This document shows positions 21,971 through 32,599 of a DNA stretch of 64,000 nucleotides, one piece after another. Position 1 is the stretch's first letter, and each line of letters starts with the position of its first letter. The position numbers were made by a program, and so were the translations under genes. A model generated the notes under the pieces. The model made no database searches, had not been told where the DNA came from, and saw only the letters and a list, made by a program, of their open reading frames with translations. The stretch is from Auriscalpium vulgare (lineage: Eukaryota; Basidiomycota; Agaricomycetes; Russulales; Auriscalpiaceae), in the NCBI GenBank assembly GCA_019915015.1, contig JAHBBC010000009.1, positions 310,001 to 374,000 of the forward strand, written 5' to 3'.

Positions 21971-23962
21971 TCAACGGTCACACCCAAGCTCGGGCTCACC
22001 GATACGCTCGCCTACCGTCGGACGAGGGGTCCATTTGACCTTCAATCCGGGAGCCGCCTCTCGGAACGCGTTGACAGATTTTGCGCTAACCGAACACGTT
22101 TCGATATCGAGCTCCTCGAGGATGGACCCCTTGCGCAACCACGATACAATCAACTTGCTGAGTGGCTGTTTAGCGTTTCCTAACACATCACCGCAGGGAA
22201 CATCCTCGATCAAGCGGTCGAGCTGTACTTGGCGCAAAGCAAGGGAGGTCAAGGCGGGTAAGAAGCCTTGTAGCTGTGTTCGATGGGTCGATTCTGCCGT
22301 GGCGGCTGCTGCTCCGTCTCCCGTCTGCGCCACGAAGTCCGGGAAAGGTGTAGCGAACTGCGCGCTTTTTCCTGGAGCAGCGTTGATGCTCGTGATCAGA
22401 GCAATGCAGAGCTGGAAGGCACTCTGGCCCCATGCCTCGACCTTGCGCAGGCGTGGCGCATGGCCCAGCGTTTCCCACCAAGTGTGCGGTTCCCAACGGA
22501 TCTTCTCGCCCAGCACAAATTCTTCGAGGTCCCAAAACAGACGCAATCTGGCTGGGAGGTCGATGCGTGACGGGATCGTGACGTGGAATGCGGGGTGGTC
22601 TGAGGGGTGCGCATCGCCCCGCCATCCCTGTACCGCGACGCTAGCCTCTTCCACACCCGTGCATGCTTTTAGGTGGACCACCGTCACTGGGCTGGCCGTC
22701 TGCCTGCTTTGAGAGCCTATGAGCCTCCCAAGGAGCTTGAATATACCTTGCAGGTCTTTTTGGGAAGTTTTCGTGGGGCAGTTCAAATTGAGGTTGACCG
22801 CACAGGCTAGTGGAACCTCGATGAACTGAAGGAATGCAGCCGTCGACGAGACATTGGATGTCAACGTGAGGGATCTCAACTTGTAAAGTCGGACGAGTGG
22901 TGGAGAGATGTTGTCTGCAGGGGGTAAGAACATTCCGACGTCCAAAACCAGGGTCTCCAAACTGTCATCGAGGCATCCGAGGGCATCGAGGATGTCAACA
23001 AGGCGCATATTGCCATGTCTCCCTTGGAGTTTGTGCCACACCTCCACAGAACCGAGGTTGCCGGTGAATTGCAAGTAGCAAGGGTAGAGGCAGTGATCGC
23101 TGACTATCGTCAACTTGCGGAGAAACGGAACTGAACCTCCGAGGAAGTTGGGAGGAAGATGACAATGGAATGTGTCGATATGAACAGCCAAAGACTGCAT
23201 AAAAGGCGCGCAAACATCGTCCAGATACGCAAGATTGCCAATGACATCTACCCAGAGGCGGACGCTCCGGGCCTGTGGAATACTTTTCCGCAGGAACTCG
23301 TTGTTGCGTTGTGCATCATGATGCCGCGGCCAACAGTCCAGTGAGAGTAAGCATCCTTTCGCGCGTAAAACCATCGTGTCGAGCATGCCCCTATGCAATT
23401 CCAACGGCACGTAGGCCCACAGGGTCGGATCGCCCAGCGCCGCGCCGCGCCACCGTCGACAGACATGCGTGACTCGTGTCCAGCCAAGGCCGCGCTTCCG
23501 ACCGGGTCTGTTGTTGTCGACATTCACGAGAGAGTCGACTGCTGACAAAAGCATGAATATTCTTGTGAGAATTTCGAGTGGGATACGTGACACGGGGACG
23601 AGTTCGTTGCGTTGGGTACCGAGGGCACGAATGGTTTGGCGGATGGCAGCGGTCCGTTGCGTGTGGCGTTCCGAGACTACGCAGGCAGCTCGCTCGATGG
23701 CCTGTTTCTCGGCACGCTGCTGTTCTCGCTGCGCTTCGAGGTCAACATGCAACGCGAGAGTGCGCTCCTCTACGCAGGTGAGCGTGGCGTCTGAGAGCGC
23801 CTCGCTGTCGTAGGACGGTATTTCGAGTTCGGCGACGCGGGAGCCGGCTGCCTCGGCCCAGAAGGCGTCCGCGCCAGCGGATAATGTTGACGTCCTATCA
23901 TAAAGATTAGTCGCCTGGGATTCGGACGGACCAGGAGCGGCGTACCTGCGGGAACGAGGCAT
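21971..23962 (-). CDS. F-box domain protein 6
   Basis: The frame on the minus strand is about 650 codons. I prefer the start at 23,962 (MPRSRR...) to the more upstream in-frame ATG at 23,983. A 51-nt stretch, 23,945-23,895, has GTACGC, a GACTAAT branch site and a GATAG acceptor, and is probably an in-frame intron; the frame is open with or without it. A helical segment of about 100 residues with coiled-coil character (EAQREQQRAEKQAIERAA) precedes the F-box (VPVSRIPLEILTRIFMLLS). LGWTRVTHVCRRWRGAAL and an LRR-like tail follow. Probable SCF substrate receptor. Compared with the other five it has a long N-terminal coiled coil. Confidence 0.83.
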   Translation of the reverse strand: MPRSRRYAAPGPSESQATNLYDRTSTLSAGADAFWAEAAGSRVAELEIPSYDSEALSDATLTCVEERTLALHVDLEAQREQQRAEKQAIERAACVVSERHTQRTAAIRQTIRALGTQRNELVPVSRIPLEILTRIFMLLSAVDSLVNVDNNRPGRKRGLGWTRVTHVCRRWRGAALGDPTLWAYVPLELHRGMLDTMVLRAKGCLLSLDCWPRHHDAQRNNEFLRKSIPQARSVRLWVDVIGNLAYLDDVCAPFMQSLAVHIDTFHCHLPPNFLGGSVPFLRKLTIVSDHCLYPCYLQFTGNLGSVEVWHKLQGRHGNMRLVDILDALGCLDDSLETLVLDVGMFLPPADNISPPLVRLYKLRSLTLTSNVSSTAAFLQFIEVPLACAVNLNLNCPTKTSQKDLQGIFKLLGRLIGSQSRQTASPVTVVHLKACTGVEEASVAVQGWRGDAHPSDHPAFHVTIPSRIDLPARLRLFWDLEEFVLGEKIRWEPHTWWETLGHAPRLRKVEAWGQSAFQLCIALITSINAAPGKSAQFATPFPDFVAQTGDGAAAATAESTHRTQLQGFLPALTSLALRQVQLDRLIEDVPCGDVLGNAKQPLSKLIVSWLRKGSILEELDIETCSVSAKSVNAFREAAPGLKVKWTPRPTVGERIGEPELGCDR

Positions 23963-24198
23963 GGACAAGGACGCCGAAAACAAGTGCTAACGGGCGAGCG
24001 CTGTTTGATTACCAGTGAGGGGAAGAAGTGCTCATGCTCAAGACCAGGTGGAGAGCGACGAAAAGAAATGCAAGAAAACTCGTGATGAAAAATGATGGGG
24101 CGGCAATGCGGCCGACAACACCAACGCCGCAGAAGCGAAGTGACTCGACGAATGCACGCCAAAAGCGAACACGCGCGAATAGAGCAACTTCACTGACT

Positions 24199-24652
24199 GT
24201 TAGGACAACTCTCTTGGAAAGCGTGACTCCGATGAGTCAGAGTATCGAGGAAGTCGAGGAACTCTCTGCTGGATTTCGGATCGGAAGGACCTTGCGCTGC
24301 GCGCAAGGACCCGTTTCACTCATACTTTGACCTGTCTTATTTCTTCTATTAGCAAGCACAATGCGCAGCGCGCGCACGAGAAGGACCGAGCATCTTGCTC
24401 GGACCTGTATACCAGGAGCTTTGCTCTCGCCGTCTTGTTCCCTTTTTCTTTACCTGCTTTGCTGTATCACTCAGATGTCTTAGCTGCTACCATCTACTCT
24501 ACGTATTTATACCAGTCTGTAGCTACTCTCGAATGCATCCAGTTTTACCTCTCCAACCCGTGTGTCGCTCATCACTCACTCCCGCGCCTATCTTGTCGCT
24601 TCTTCTCTCTCGCTGTCACCCGCGCGCATCATCTATCCTTTCTCTAGGTTAT
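24199..24652 (+). repeat. Possible 5' LTR of a copia remnant
   Basis: Starts with TGTTAGGAC, a usual start for copia LTRs, and holds a TATA-like tatttatacc near 24,506 and pyrimidine-rich tracts. It is followed by ggttatgggccctg, which resembles a tRNA primer-binding site directly upstream of the Gag frame. No second copy is present in the window, so the boundaries are inferred only. Confidence 0.4.
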
Positions 24653-24749
24653 GGGCCCTGCGCATCATCAGTGAACACCAAGACAACGACAAGACGACTT
24701 ACCCCATCCCTATCCCTATCCCCATATCCCCCGAGCGACACTTCCCGCA

Positions 24750-25877
24750 ATGACAGAAGACTTGAAGATCAAAGTCCCGAAGTTAGCGGCCGACGGATCG
24801 AACTGGGTCACGTACCGCGACCGAATGATCTGGGGGCTGACCGCACGCCTCCTCGAAGACCATCTCACCAACGACGCGATGCCTACCGCGTACGCGACGG
24901 CCGGTACCGTCAACGGGCACACCCCAGCCGAGCGCTGGAGGCAAGGCGAAGCTACCGTCAAGCAATGCATCGCGTCATCGGTCCCCGACTCGATTTTCAA
25001 CCGCATCAAGAGCGGGACACGCGCGAAGGATGTGTGGGACGAGTTGAAGAAGATTTTTGAAGGAAGGTCGAAGATGTTGGTGGTGGAGCTGCGGAGGAAG
25101 ATGCAGAATCAGAGGTGCAAGCCGAAGGACGACGTACGTGATCACTTCGACAAGCTCAACGACCTGCGCGAGCAGCTGGCTGCGATGGGCACCTCCCTCA
25201 CCGACGAAGAATACGCCAACATTCTTCTCGGATCCCTTCCCCGCATCTACGACACTACCACCGCAGCCATGACCGCTAGCTCTGCGATCAACGGCACATC
25301 CATCACAGCGCAGACTGTCGTCAGGCTCATAACGGACGACTACGATCGCCGATCGATAGAAACCGAGTCGAAGAACGCACCAGAAGAAGCGTTTGCCGCC
25401 GCAAGCACCCAGTCGAAGTTCGACCGAAGGAATGTCGAGTGCTTCAATTGCAAGAAGCGTGGCCATGTGAAGGCCGACTGCTGGGCGAAGGGCGGCGGGA
25501 AGGAAGGGCAGAGGCCCGCTAGAGGTGGAAGAGAGGCGAAGGACCGGGCGGCTGTGGCGGAGAGCGAGGATGTCGAGGCATGGGCGGCGATGGAGGTTTT
25601 GGCGGAAGAAGAGGACATGGAGACCGAAGGACAGCAAGACCAGGCGGCCGCTGCGAGCGAAGCACGCACCTTTGCTGGGTTGGAGGCCGAGCTCTACGAC
25701 TCAGGAGCCTCACGACACATGTCCCCATTCCGACACCGATTCACCACGTACCGCGCCATCGACCCTCGACCCATCACTGCTGCCGACAAGCGCGTCTTCT
25801 ATGCCATTGGCGTCGGCGACCTATCCATTGATGTCCCGAACGGCCAGTCCACCACCCGAATTGTTACGATTCCCTGA
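24750..25877 (+). CDS. Copia (Ty1-type) Gag with start of protease, truncated
   Basis: Frame of 375 codons. The N-terminal part is a UBN2-type copia Gag (SNWVTYRDRMIWGL, then FEGRSKMLVVELRRKM and SLTDEEYANILLGSLP). At residues 231-244 is a zinc knuckle CFNCKKRGHVKADC (C-x2-C-x4-H-x4-C). Near residue 313 comes LYDSGASRHMSP, the aspartic protease active-site motif D-S-G-A. The frame stops about 50 residues later, before the rest of the protease, integrase, reverse transcriptase and RNase H. No downstream pol sequence or 3' LTR was found up to 26.2 kb, so this is a 3'-truncated, non-autonomous remnant. The open Gag frame suggests fairly recent loss. Confidence 0.88.
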   Translation: MTEDLKIKVPKLAADGSNWVTYRDRMIWGLTARLLEDHLTNDAMPTAYATAGTVNGHTPAERWRQGEATVKQCIASSVPDSIFNRIKSGTRAKDVWDELKKIFEGRSKMLVVELRRKMQNQRCKPKDDVRDHFDKLNDLREQLAAMGTSLTDEEYANILLGSLPRIYDTTTAAMTASSAINGTSITAQTVVRLITDDYDRRSIETESKNAPEEAFAAASTQSKFDRRNVECFNCKKRGHVKADCWAKGGGKEGQRPARGGREAKDRAAVAESEDVEAWAAMEVLAEEEDMETEGQQDQAAAASEARTFAGLEAELYDSGASRHMSPFRHRFTTYRAIDPRPITAADKRVFYAIGVGDLSIDVPNGQSTTRIVTIP

Positions 25878-26259
25878 GTTTACGAAGTTGAATCGTTTAC
25901 TAGGGGGTTTTTCGAGGTTGTGCCTGCATCTATTCGGTCATGGTCGCCGGGTGCCGGTTTGATCCCCGGTTTGATTGCCGTTGTCTTTCGGACTTTCCCG
26001 ACATCCGTTTCGAGTTGTCGCGCCCGCTTCTGCTACTCCGTGGCGCTTGTACACAATATCTGGAAGTTCTATACAGTAACCTGGTCGCATTTGTACATGA
26101 GATCGTAGCCCCTGGCTGTCCCACCCGCCTGGACGTATTTGTACACCAGAATGTAGACCCTATTTCTTGATCGCGCGAATATCAACCACCTGTTAACTTG
26201 TTCAGCTAGCGGCCTATGCAGGGTGCATGCTAACATACTTCCACCTTGCTCCGTTGTCC
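25878..26259. other. 3' flank of copia remnant
   Basis: No gene or LTR recognised. Contains repeated phrases with gtacac/gtacat and caatatctgg that may be degenerate retroelement sequence. Confidence 0.3.
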
Positions 26260-26589
26260 TTAATCCCGCTCCTCCGCCTCGTCTTTATCCTTGCTCTCAA
26301 CGGCGTCCTGTAGGCCAAGTACTATCCGCTCCATGTTGTCCACCTTTGTCTTGATATCCGCCAGTATGAGCATCATGCACCGGAATTCGGGCGATTCGCT
26401 GAACGCAGGCGCGGTGTTCGTGGACGCTGGACGGTTCATGTCGTCGATCCTCCTCGTCATCTCGTCTATCTTGCGCATCAGGGAGCGGACTTCGGCGGAG
26501 TCGGTGAACTCCGGGGCGATGTTCGTGGGGACCGTACTAGCTCGGGTATGTCCGCCCTGCTTGCCGGTTATCAAAAGAAAGCCGTGCAT
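26260..26589 (-). CDS. Small coiled-coil protein, hypothetical
   Basis: A 109-codon frame with a visible internal duplication: APEFTDSAEVRSLMRKIDEM and APAFSESPEFRCMMLILADI are each followed by a helix ending in (D/N)-(D/N)-M-(N/E)-R. The C-terminus is acidic (ESKDKDEAEERD). The heptad-like spacing suggests a short coiled coil. No family was recognised. It lies between a copia remnant and a phospholipase C relic, so it may be transposon-derived. It could be one exon of a larger gene. Confidence 0.45.
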   Translation of the reverse strand: MHGFLLITGKQGGHTRASTVPTNIAPEFTDSAEVRSLMRKIDEMTRRIDDMNRPASTNTAPAFSESPEFRCMMLILADIKTKVDNMERIVLGLQDAVESKDKDEAEERD

Positions 26590-26871
26590 GTGATCGGACG
26601 TACGTGAGTGCGCGCCCCCTCCTGCGTGTTCCCCTGCTTTCCGGTTGGAGACATTGTTGGGTGCGTCCTAGTGTACCATTGGAGCGGGTGGTAGAGAGCG
26701 GGTGGAAGACGGTGTGTGACGAGGTGCGGCGATCACAGCGCGGGGAAGTGAGAGGCGCCGGTGCTACATATGCGGTGTACGACACGTGATTTGTCTCTGC
26801 TTGCGCGTCATCGCATTTACTACCTGTCTCACCTCATCTCCCCCGAGCTCTGTGACCAGCCCCCTTCCGTC

Positions 26872-27252
26872 CAGAGGACATCCAGGACATGGACCGTCCG
26901 GCGTCCCAAAGAAATCGAGCAGGAACTCCAGTTCGAGTTCAAGGAGGAGCTACGCAAAGCAAAGAACGTGTTGCGGCGGCGCTCGCCCTCGACGTCGCCC
27001 GCCCCGGCCGCCAAAGCGCCGAAGGTCTGCATGTCGCTCGCGCTCGCGGCGCTGCTGGTGTACATCGGCGTCAAGTGCCGCGAACAATATGTACAAGCAG
27101 AGCGGCGTGCTACTCGACCTCATCAAGCACAACCGCACGCACCTCGTACGCGTCTACCCGAAGGGCACAAGGCTTGCGTCCACAAACTACGAGCCGCATC
27201 GGTATTGGAGCGCAGGCGCGCAGCTCGTCGCGATCAACTGGCAGACGTGTGG
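26872..27252 (+). pseudogene. Phosphoinositide phospholipase C relic (X-Y linker and start of Y domain)
   Basis: One frame encodes RRPKEIEQELQFEFKEELRK followed by a short linker and MSLALAALLVYIGVKC. A shifted frame then encodes NNMYKQSGVLLDLIKHNRTH and continues with LVRVYPKGTRLASTNYEP and HRYWSAGAQLVAINWQT. The latter is the start of the PLC Y domain, where YPKGTR and the Trp/Gln-rich NWQT are diagnostic. About 25 residues normally found between the VKC and LIKHNR segments are missing, and the join is out of frame. The catalytic X domain, the rest of Y and the C2 domain are absent. A donor-like gtacgtgg follows at 27,252, but the next sequence is the 291-bp GC repeat. I read this as a broken duplicate of a PLC1-like gene. 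Confidence 0.78.
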
Positions 27253-27369
27253 TACGTGGCCTCGACCATGACGTGCTCCGTGTCCTCGACCGGTTCATCT
27301 TCGTCGTCTTCACTGCAGGGCACAATCGGCACGCTGCCCACCACGCGACCGCGCCCGGCTCGTGCTACA

Positions 27370-28566
27370 GCTGCATCCGCCCCGCTGCCACACCCTCCGC
27401 AACCTCCCAGCGCGCCCGCTGCTGCACCACCGTCCCCCCAGCGTGTGCGCCGTCGCCCTAGCAACGCCCACGCCGCCCAAGCTCGCCCGCACCGCTCCAG
27501 CTCGCCCGCCGCTGCTGCCACACCCTCCGCACCCTCCCAGCGCGTGCGCTGCTGCACCACCGGCCCCTCAGCGCGCCCGCTGCTGCACCACTGTCCCCCC
27601 AGCGTGCGCGCCGTCGCCCTAGCAACGCCCACGCTGCTCCAGCTCGCCCGCACCGCTCCAGCTCGCCCGCCGCCGCTGCCACACCCTCCGCAACTTCCCA
27701 GCGTGCCCGCTGCTGTACCACCGTCACCCTAGCGTGCGCGCCGTCGCCCTAGCAACGCCCACGCCGCCCAAGCTCGCCCGCGCCGCTCCAGCTCGCCCGT
27801 GGCTGCTGCCACACCCTCCGCACCCTCCCAGCGCGTGCGCTGCTGCACCACCGGCCCCCCAGCGCGCCCGCTGCTGCACCACTGTCCCCCCGGCGTGCGC
27901 GCCGTCGCCCTAGCAACGCCCACGCCGCTCCAGCTCGCCCGCACCGCTCCAGCTCGCCCGCCGCCGCTGCCACACCCTCCGCAACCTCCCAGCGTGCCCG
28001 CTGCTGTACCACCGTCACCCTAGCGTGCGCGCCGTCGCCCTAGCAACGCCCACGACGCCCAAGCTCGCCCGCGCCGCTCCAGCTCGCCCGTGGCTGCTGC
28101 CACACCCTCCGCACCCTCCCAGCGCGTGCGCTGCTGCACCACCGGCCCCCCAGCGCGCCCGCTGCTGCACCACTGTCCCCCCGGCGTGCGCGCCGTCGCC
28201 CTAGCAACGCCCACGCCGCTCCAGCTCGCCCGCACCGCTCCAGCTCGCCCGCCGCCGCTGCCACACCCTCCGCAACCTCCCAGCGTGCCCGCTGCTGTAC
28301 CACCGTCACCCTAGCGTGCGCGCCGTCGCCCTAGCAACGCCCACGACGCCCAAGCTCGCCCGCGCCGCTCCAGCTCGCCCGCGGCTGCTGCCACACCCTC
28401 CGCACCCTCCCAGCGCGTGCGCTGCTGCACCACCGGCCCCCCAGCGCGCCCGCTGCTGCACCACTGTCCCCCCAGCGTGCGCGCCGTCGCCCTAGCAACG
28501 CCCACGCCGCTCCAGCTCGCCCGCACCGCTCCAGCTCGCCCGCCGCCGCTGCCACACCCTCCCAGC
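27370..28566. repeat. GC-rich higher-order tandem repeat, 291-bp period
   Basis: About four copies of a 291-bp unit; identical phrases recur at 27,458, 27,749, 28,040 and 28,331. Each unit is made of two diverged halves of about 145 bp carrying cctagcaacgcccacg, ctccagctcgcccg and ccacaccctccgcaacctcc. The period is a multiple of three, so several frames stay open on both strands; I treat those as artefacts. The last copy is shortened near 28,560. Confidence 0.88.
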
Positions 28567-28957
28567 GCGCCCGCAGCACCCCCGGGCTGCACAGGTGTCA
28601 GTGCGGTGCAGCGGCGGGGTGTTCCTCTCTGCGCTGCTCTTACCATCGTCCGTGACATGGCGAGTACGTACCTATCAGCCGCGCGCCGCGCGCTCACGCT
28701 GACCGTTTGGTAGACGTCTTCAACCCCATAACCATCGTCAACACCGCGACGATGCTCGTCAGCGTCGCCGGCTCGCTCGTCCTCCGGATTTTCCTGCTCC
28801 CGAATTCCGTAGACCGGTGGCATCAAAACCCGTCACCCCGACAATCTCGAGGAGACCGAGGTCGTCCTCTTGTATTTCACGCCTGCGCGTTATATATATG
28901 ATCTTGTACATGTTACCAGCGGTCGTGTGGTTATGATACAGCCCTCGCCGCGCGTTA
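28567..28957. other. Unresolved possible exon fragments
   Basis: A plus-strand frame around 28,707-28,800 encodes a hydrophobic stretch (NPITIVNTATMLVSVAGSLV) preceded by a ctgac...tag acceptor-like motif. This could be a membrane-protein exon fragment. No family recognised. Confidence 0.25.
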
Positions 28958-29072
28958 CTATACTTTAAAGCCATGCGGCTGCGATCTGCCCCCAATGCGC
29001 CCCTTTGCCTTGCCCCGCGCCTTCTTCCCTGGCTGGCCATGAAGGCTAAGCAGCGGACTTTTCGTCAGTGAG

Positions 29073-30399
29073 CTAGCGATACGATCGAATTGCATTCCGC
29101 ACCAGTCCGAACATATCTGGAAGTGCGTGCCATATATCGGCTCTGAGTTGGCCGTTTTGGCTGATCGTCTCCCTTGCACGACCCCGGCACAGATCCTTGA
29201 TACCCGATTCACTGAGTACCCAATCTGTCGGCAGCTCGAGAGATGAGAGCCAGTCCGGGACGGCAGGGTCTTCGATGCGGCTATTCCACCAGGTGCACGC
29301 TACCTGTTCGCATCTGGCGCTGTTTTCAGGATCGCATTCGCACCCGTCGTTGCTGGCCGCACCCATGCGTTTGATTTTCGCCGAGATAAAGTCCCGCAGC
29401 CTGATCTTGCCCAAGATGACGCGTTGCAACTCGTCACTCGTCAAGAGCCCGAGGTCGCGTTCGTACGCGGCGCCTTCTTCGTCTCCCATGTCGGTCAATG
29501 AATCATCGGTGGCACGCGCGAGGTCGTAAAACAGTCCCGGAAGGACGTGAGGGATGTCGTGTGCAATTGCCAGCCGGATGAATTTGCCTAAAGACGAGGC
29601 GTGTCGGCGTTTTGTGATATACATATCGTCAATGCTCGTCCGGCTTACCGGGTTCATAGTATTTGGGTCGGAATATTCCCTTGTCGTACTCCACTTTGTC
29701 CCAGTCTCGCAGCATGTTTGGCCACATCATAGTGAGCGCGTTAACCACCTGCTCTCGTATGTCCGTTGCATCGTACTTAGTCGCGAGGGCTAATATGCCG
29801 GTGTAGGCGACAGGAAATTTGGGAAAGGGGTTGTCGTAGATTAGGTCGAGGCCATAGTTCGGCAGGTGCTCACGGAGTTGTCTTCACAGTGTAGTTAGCG
29901 GATTTTCCACGCGAAGACGAGGCGGTTACGCGTACTTGGGATGGTACATCGCGTCCAGGAAGTTCTCAACCTCCTTCGGTCCATCTGCCAACTCCATCAC
30001 CGGCACTCCTTCGTAGCGTTCCGACGCGCGTTCGAACGTGGCCTGGTCTCCTTCGAACAGTGTCGCGAATGTGCCGCAGTGGACCGCGAGGACGATCTTG
30101 TGCACCCGGTAAAGTACGAATTTGAAGTCAGAAGTTTCGGTGCGTGCTCTCGTGCGGATGACGATGTCACCGTCCGGTTGCCATACCGCGCCTTTGATCG
30201 CGAACTCCTGTATGAGGGCAGCGTCAAGGCGGATCTTCTGTCGTTTTTTTGGGGGGGCCTGTACTGAAAGCGGTACTGGTGACGTCATTGCTTTAAATTC
30301 GAGTGAACAGGGAGATGAGAGGCTATGCGAGGGAGGTGGTGGTTGGGAGAGGGTGTTGAAGGTGGGTACGTCCGGATCACTCGCGGTCGGGCCGGTCAA
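29073..30399 (-). CDS. BTB/POZ domain protein
   Basis: Three exons: 30399-29936, 29881-29649 and 29587-29073. The BTB core reads WQPDGDIVIRTRAR, FVLYRVHKIVLAVHCGTFATL, then MELADGPKEVENFLDAMYHP. The BACK-like helical part follows in exons 2 and 3 (ILALATKYDATDIREQVV, IAHDIPHVLPGLFYDLARA). Joins keep phase, using AA|GTACGC...GTGAAG|A and G|GTAAGC...TTTAG|GC. Agaricomycetes carry many such proteins, thought to be dimerising adaptors, some for Cul3 ligases. The start is uncertain: an internal in-frame ATG gives a shorter N-terminus beginning MTSPVPLSVQAPPKKRQK. A Cys-rich segment CECDPENSARCEQVAC lies in exon 3. Confidence 0.85.
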
Positions 30400-30531
30400 T
30401 TGCGGCGCTATAGCCGCCGAATTTAGCCTGCTACCCCATCTCCCTCGACACGGTTACCGCCCTTGCACTTCTGGGACTCATGGTGTTTGGGGCCTCTCGT
30501 TTTTCGGTCGTCCGAATGGTCCCAATAGTAT

Positions 30532-31541
30532 TTAGATGTACGAGGTACACATGTAGTGGGCCTCCTCAATCCGTATTCCTTGTAGTATAAGCTCGGCCCG
30601 AATGTGCTCCGGCGTTTTTGCAGGCTCTATGGGTTCGCGCGTTTCTACGTATCCATAAGTGACCAACACGGCGTTGTAAGATATGACCTGCAAAAATGTT
30701 AGATTCGACGGTGTATTCAATTGTGGGCGAGTGGGAACATACGGCGTGATCGCCTGCACCGTGGTCTTCTTCGTCCGACTGCCCCACTGCGCTGTGTTCC
30801 TCTTCGTCAGGCAGCCCTGAGCATTCGGTGGAGTCCGGTACCGTTTCAAGGGAGGGTAATGAATCGCGTGGTGAGGTCTGACCATAGTGCCGTAAGACGC
30901 GGGTCGTATAGAGATAGCGTTGATCCATCTCACATCGCCGGTATGTTTCACGTCTTGGTTCTCAACTACAGGCGGGGTGCATAGGCTTCTCTGTCAAGGT
31001 GTTTGTCAGTGCTGGCTCATTAACATCATGAGATGGTCTCATACCTCGTGGTGCAGCTCAGCACCGTATCCGCGGCCGGTGCAGGCGTCTCCGAACGACG
31101 ACCCATAACGGCGCGTGGGGCTGCCGTTGCTCTGTGCTCGTACGGTTGAATGGCCTTTATGCGAACCCTGCAATGACCTTACCTTGGTGCGGATGTTAGA
31201 ACCGTACGCGTTCGTAGAAGCGTTGCCCGGGTTCAATGTCTGTAGCGGACTTAGTCGTGCACTGGTGAATGGTGGTCCTCGTACGAATAGCAACTGCGGT
31301 ATGTCCCAGGGTCGCTTCGTATCTGTCCTGTCAACGCCCCTGCCGTATTCGTCGTCTGCGCAATGGCCTCGAGATGAGATTCAGAAGAAGCTGCAACGAC
31401 CTGCGCCCGTATGTCACGATGCGTCGAAACGGAGCTATGGGTACTCACCGAGGAGGAGCATCGGTCCTTGAGGTGCAGGGGCTCTGGGCTGTGACGGGTG
31501 CCTGCGTTCGTGGGCTTGCTCTTTATCTCGGACATTTTCAC
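30532..31541 (-). CDS. Hypothetical spliced gene, disordered product
   Basis: Starts at 31,541 (MKMSEIKSKPTNAG) and has usable splice signals: GTGAGTACCC near 31,450, a GCGCAG acceptor near 31,400, and GTAAGGTC near 31,180. The last frame ends at 30,532. Encoded segments are low in hydrophobic residues and rich in Ser, Thr and charged residues (FVRGPPFTSARLSPLQTLNP, then an acidic DEEEHSAVGQSDEEDHG). No domain recognised. It neighbours a family-P gene in the same orientation, so it may be part of the same unit. Exon joins are not secure. Confidence 0.35.
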
Positions 31542-31733
31542 ATGTGCTTACTCAAGCATACACCGTCGGTGGCGATGTCTCGGCGCTATCGGCGGTCGGA
31601 CGTTCTCCGATAGCCGTTCGTCACTGCGCGTGCTGCGCATCGTGCGAGGAGTCACTTCCGGGTGTAATTCGTCCTTCGATATCATGGCGGGGATGGATAA
31701 AGACGGAGTTTGTTGTAGTACATGCGCGCTAGG

Positions 31734-32460
31734 CTATACCGGTGCGACAGCTACTACGTATTCAATGTTGGATTGACGCATGTTAGACGAGTCGATGGGC
31801 ATAAGTGGAAATTGCATACGCCATGCCCATCTGCCGCCATCCGCCGTCCGCACCATCAGCGCTCGTCTGTGCACGTGGTCGTGATAAGTGGTGGACACGC
31901 CTTCTACGTGGACGAGGTCCGCTATGAAGTCAACAATGCGTACAATAATAGGGTGGGGGCGGAGATCAATGCACCCATGGTTATCAAGATCTGGGCACAA
32001 TAGTTGGTAGTGGGCGTCTCGTACGAGCCTGAGGTAAAGAGGTGGTGGGGGGCAGGAGTACCCGCGCGTTCTGCTGCGGTCCATCTGGGTGGGGCTCGCC
32101 GTGCCGATATCGTGGTCCATTGCAACGCTAATGACTGCACGGAGGTCCTTATACTATCAAATAAGCGGAAAAGGTTAGCTTTGCCATGCGCTCGCTTGTG
32201 CGGATTGCTCACCCTAGAATGTGGTCAGTTACGCTGGCCTGTGAGTAGGTGCGGTTCGTGACGTACTGGTCTAGCGTCAAAGCTATCGGAGCCTCGTGCC
32301 CTACGGCCTCGACGATCCCGTTGTCGGACGCTCTACCACGGACGATTAAGCAAACGTCCCCGCGTGGCGTCGGTATACACTCACTGGTCTCCGAGCTCGC
32401 CGATGCTTCCTCCGTACAGCCAGATAAGCCCATTGCCCGGGGACGGTGTTCCGAAAACAT
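31734..32460 (-). CDS. Family P protein, copy P3
   Basis: C-terminal exon 32,120-31,734. It has the three family signatures: PPPPLYLRLVRDAHYQLLC, VRIVDFIADLV and WAWRMQFPLMPID. The upstream exon (to about 32,460) carries RGDVCLIVRGRASDNGIVE, matching the N-terminal hydrophobic strand of copies P1, P2 and P5. An intron between about 32,225 and 32,165 is likely. The family is unknown to me. Predicted products are about 200-250 residues, mostly beta-rich by sequence, with no signal peptide. It is one of at least five copies between 31.7 and 43.7 kb. Confidence 0.5.
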
Positions 32461-32599
32461 GACAATAGACGCCTTGTACTGTCGACAGCATATCTGAGCC
32501 CGGAGTGGTTGCTGGCTGGTGCTGTGCTACGGATGGCATTGTGGCTGCTTAGTGAAAATAGACCGCTTGGCGAGCGAGCGACGGCCATGCACAATTGAA

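Noticed and set aside
27234..28826. Many 60-170-codon frames on both strands
   Set aside because: They repeat every 291 bp with the tandem array, whose period is a multiple of three; artefacts of the repeat.
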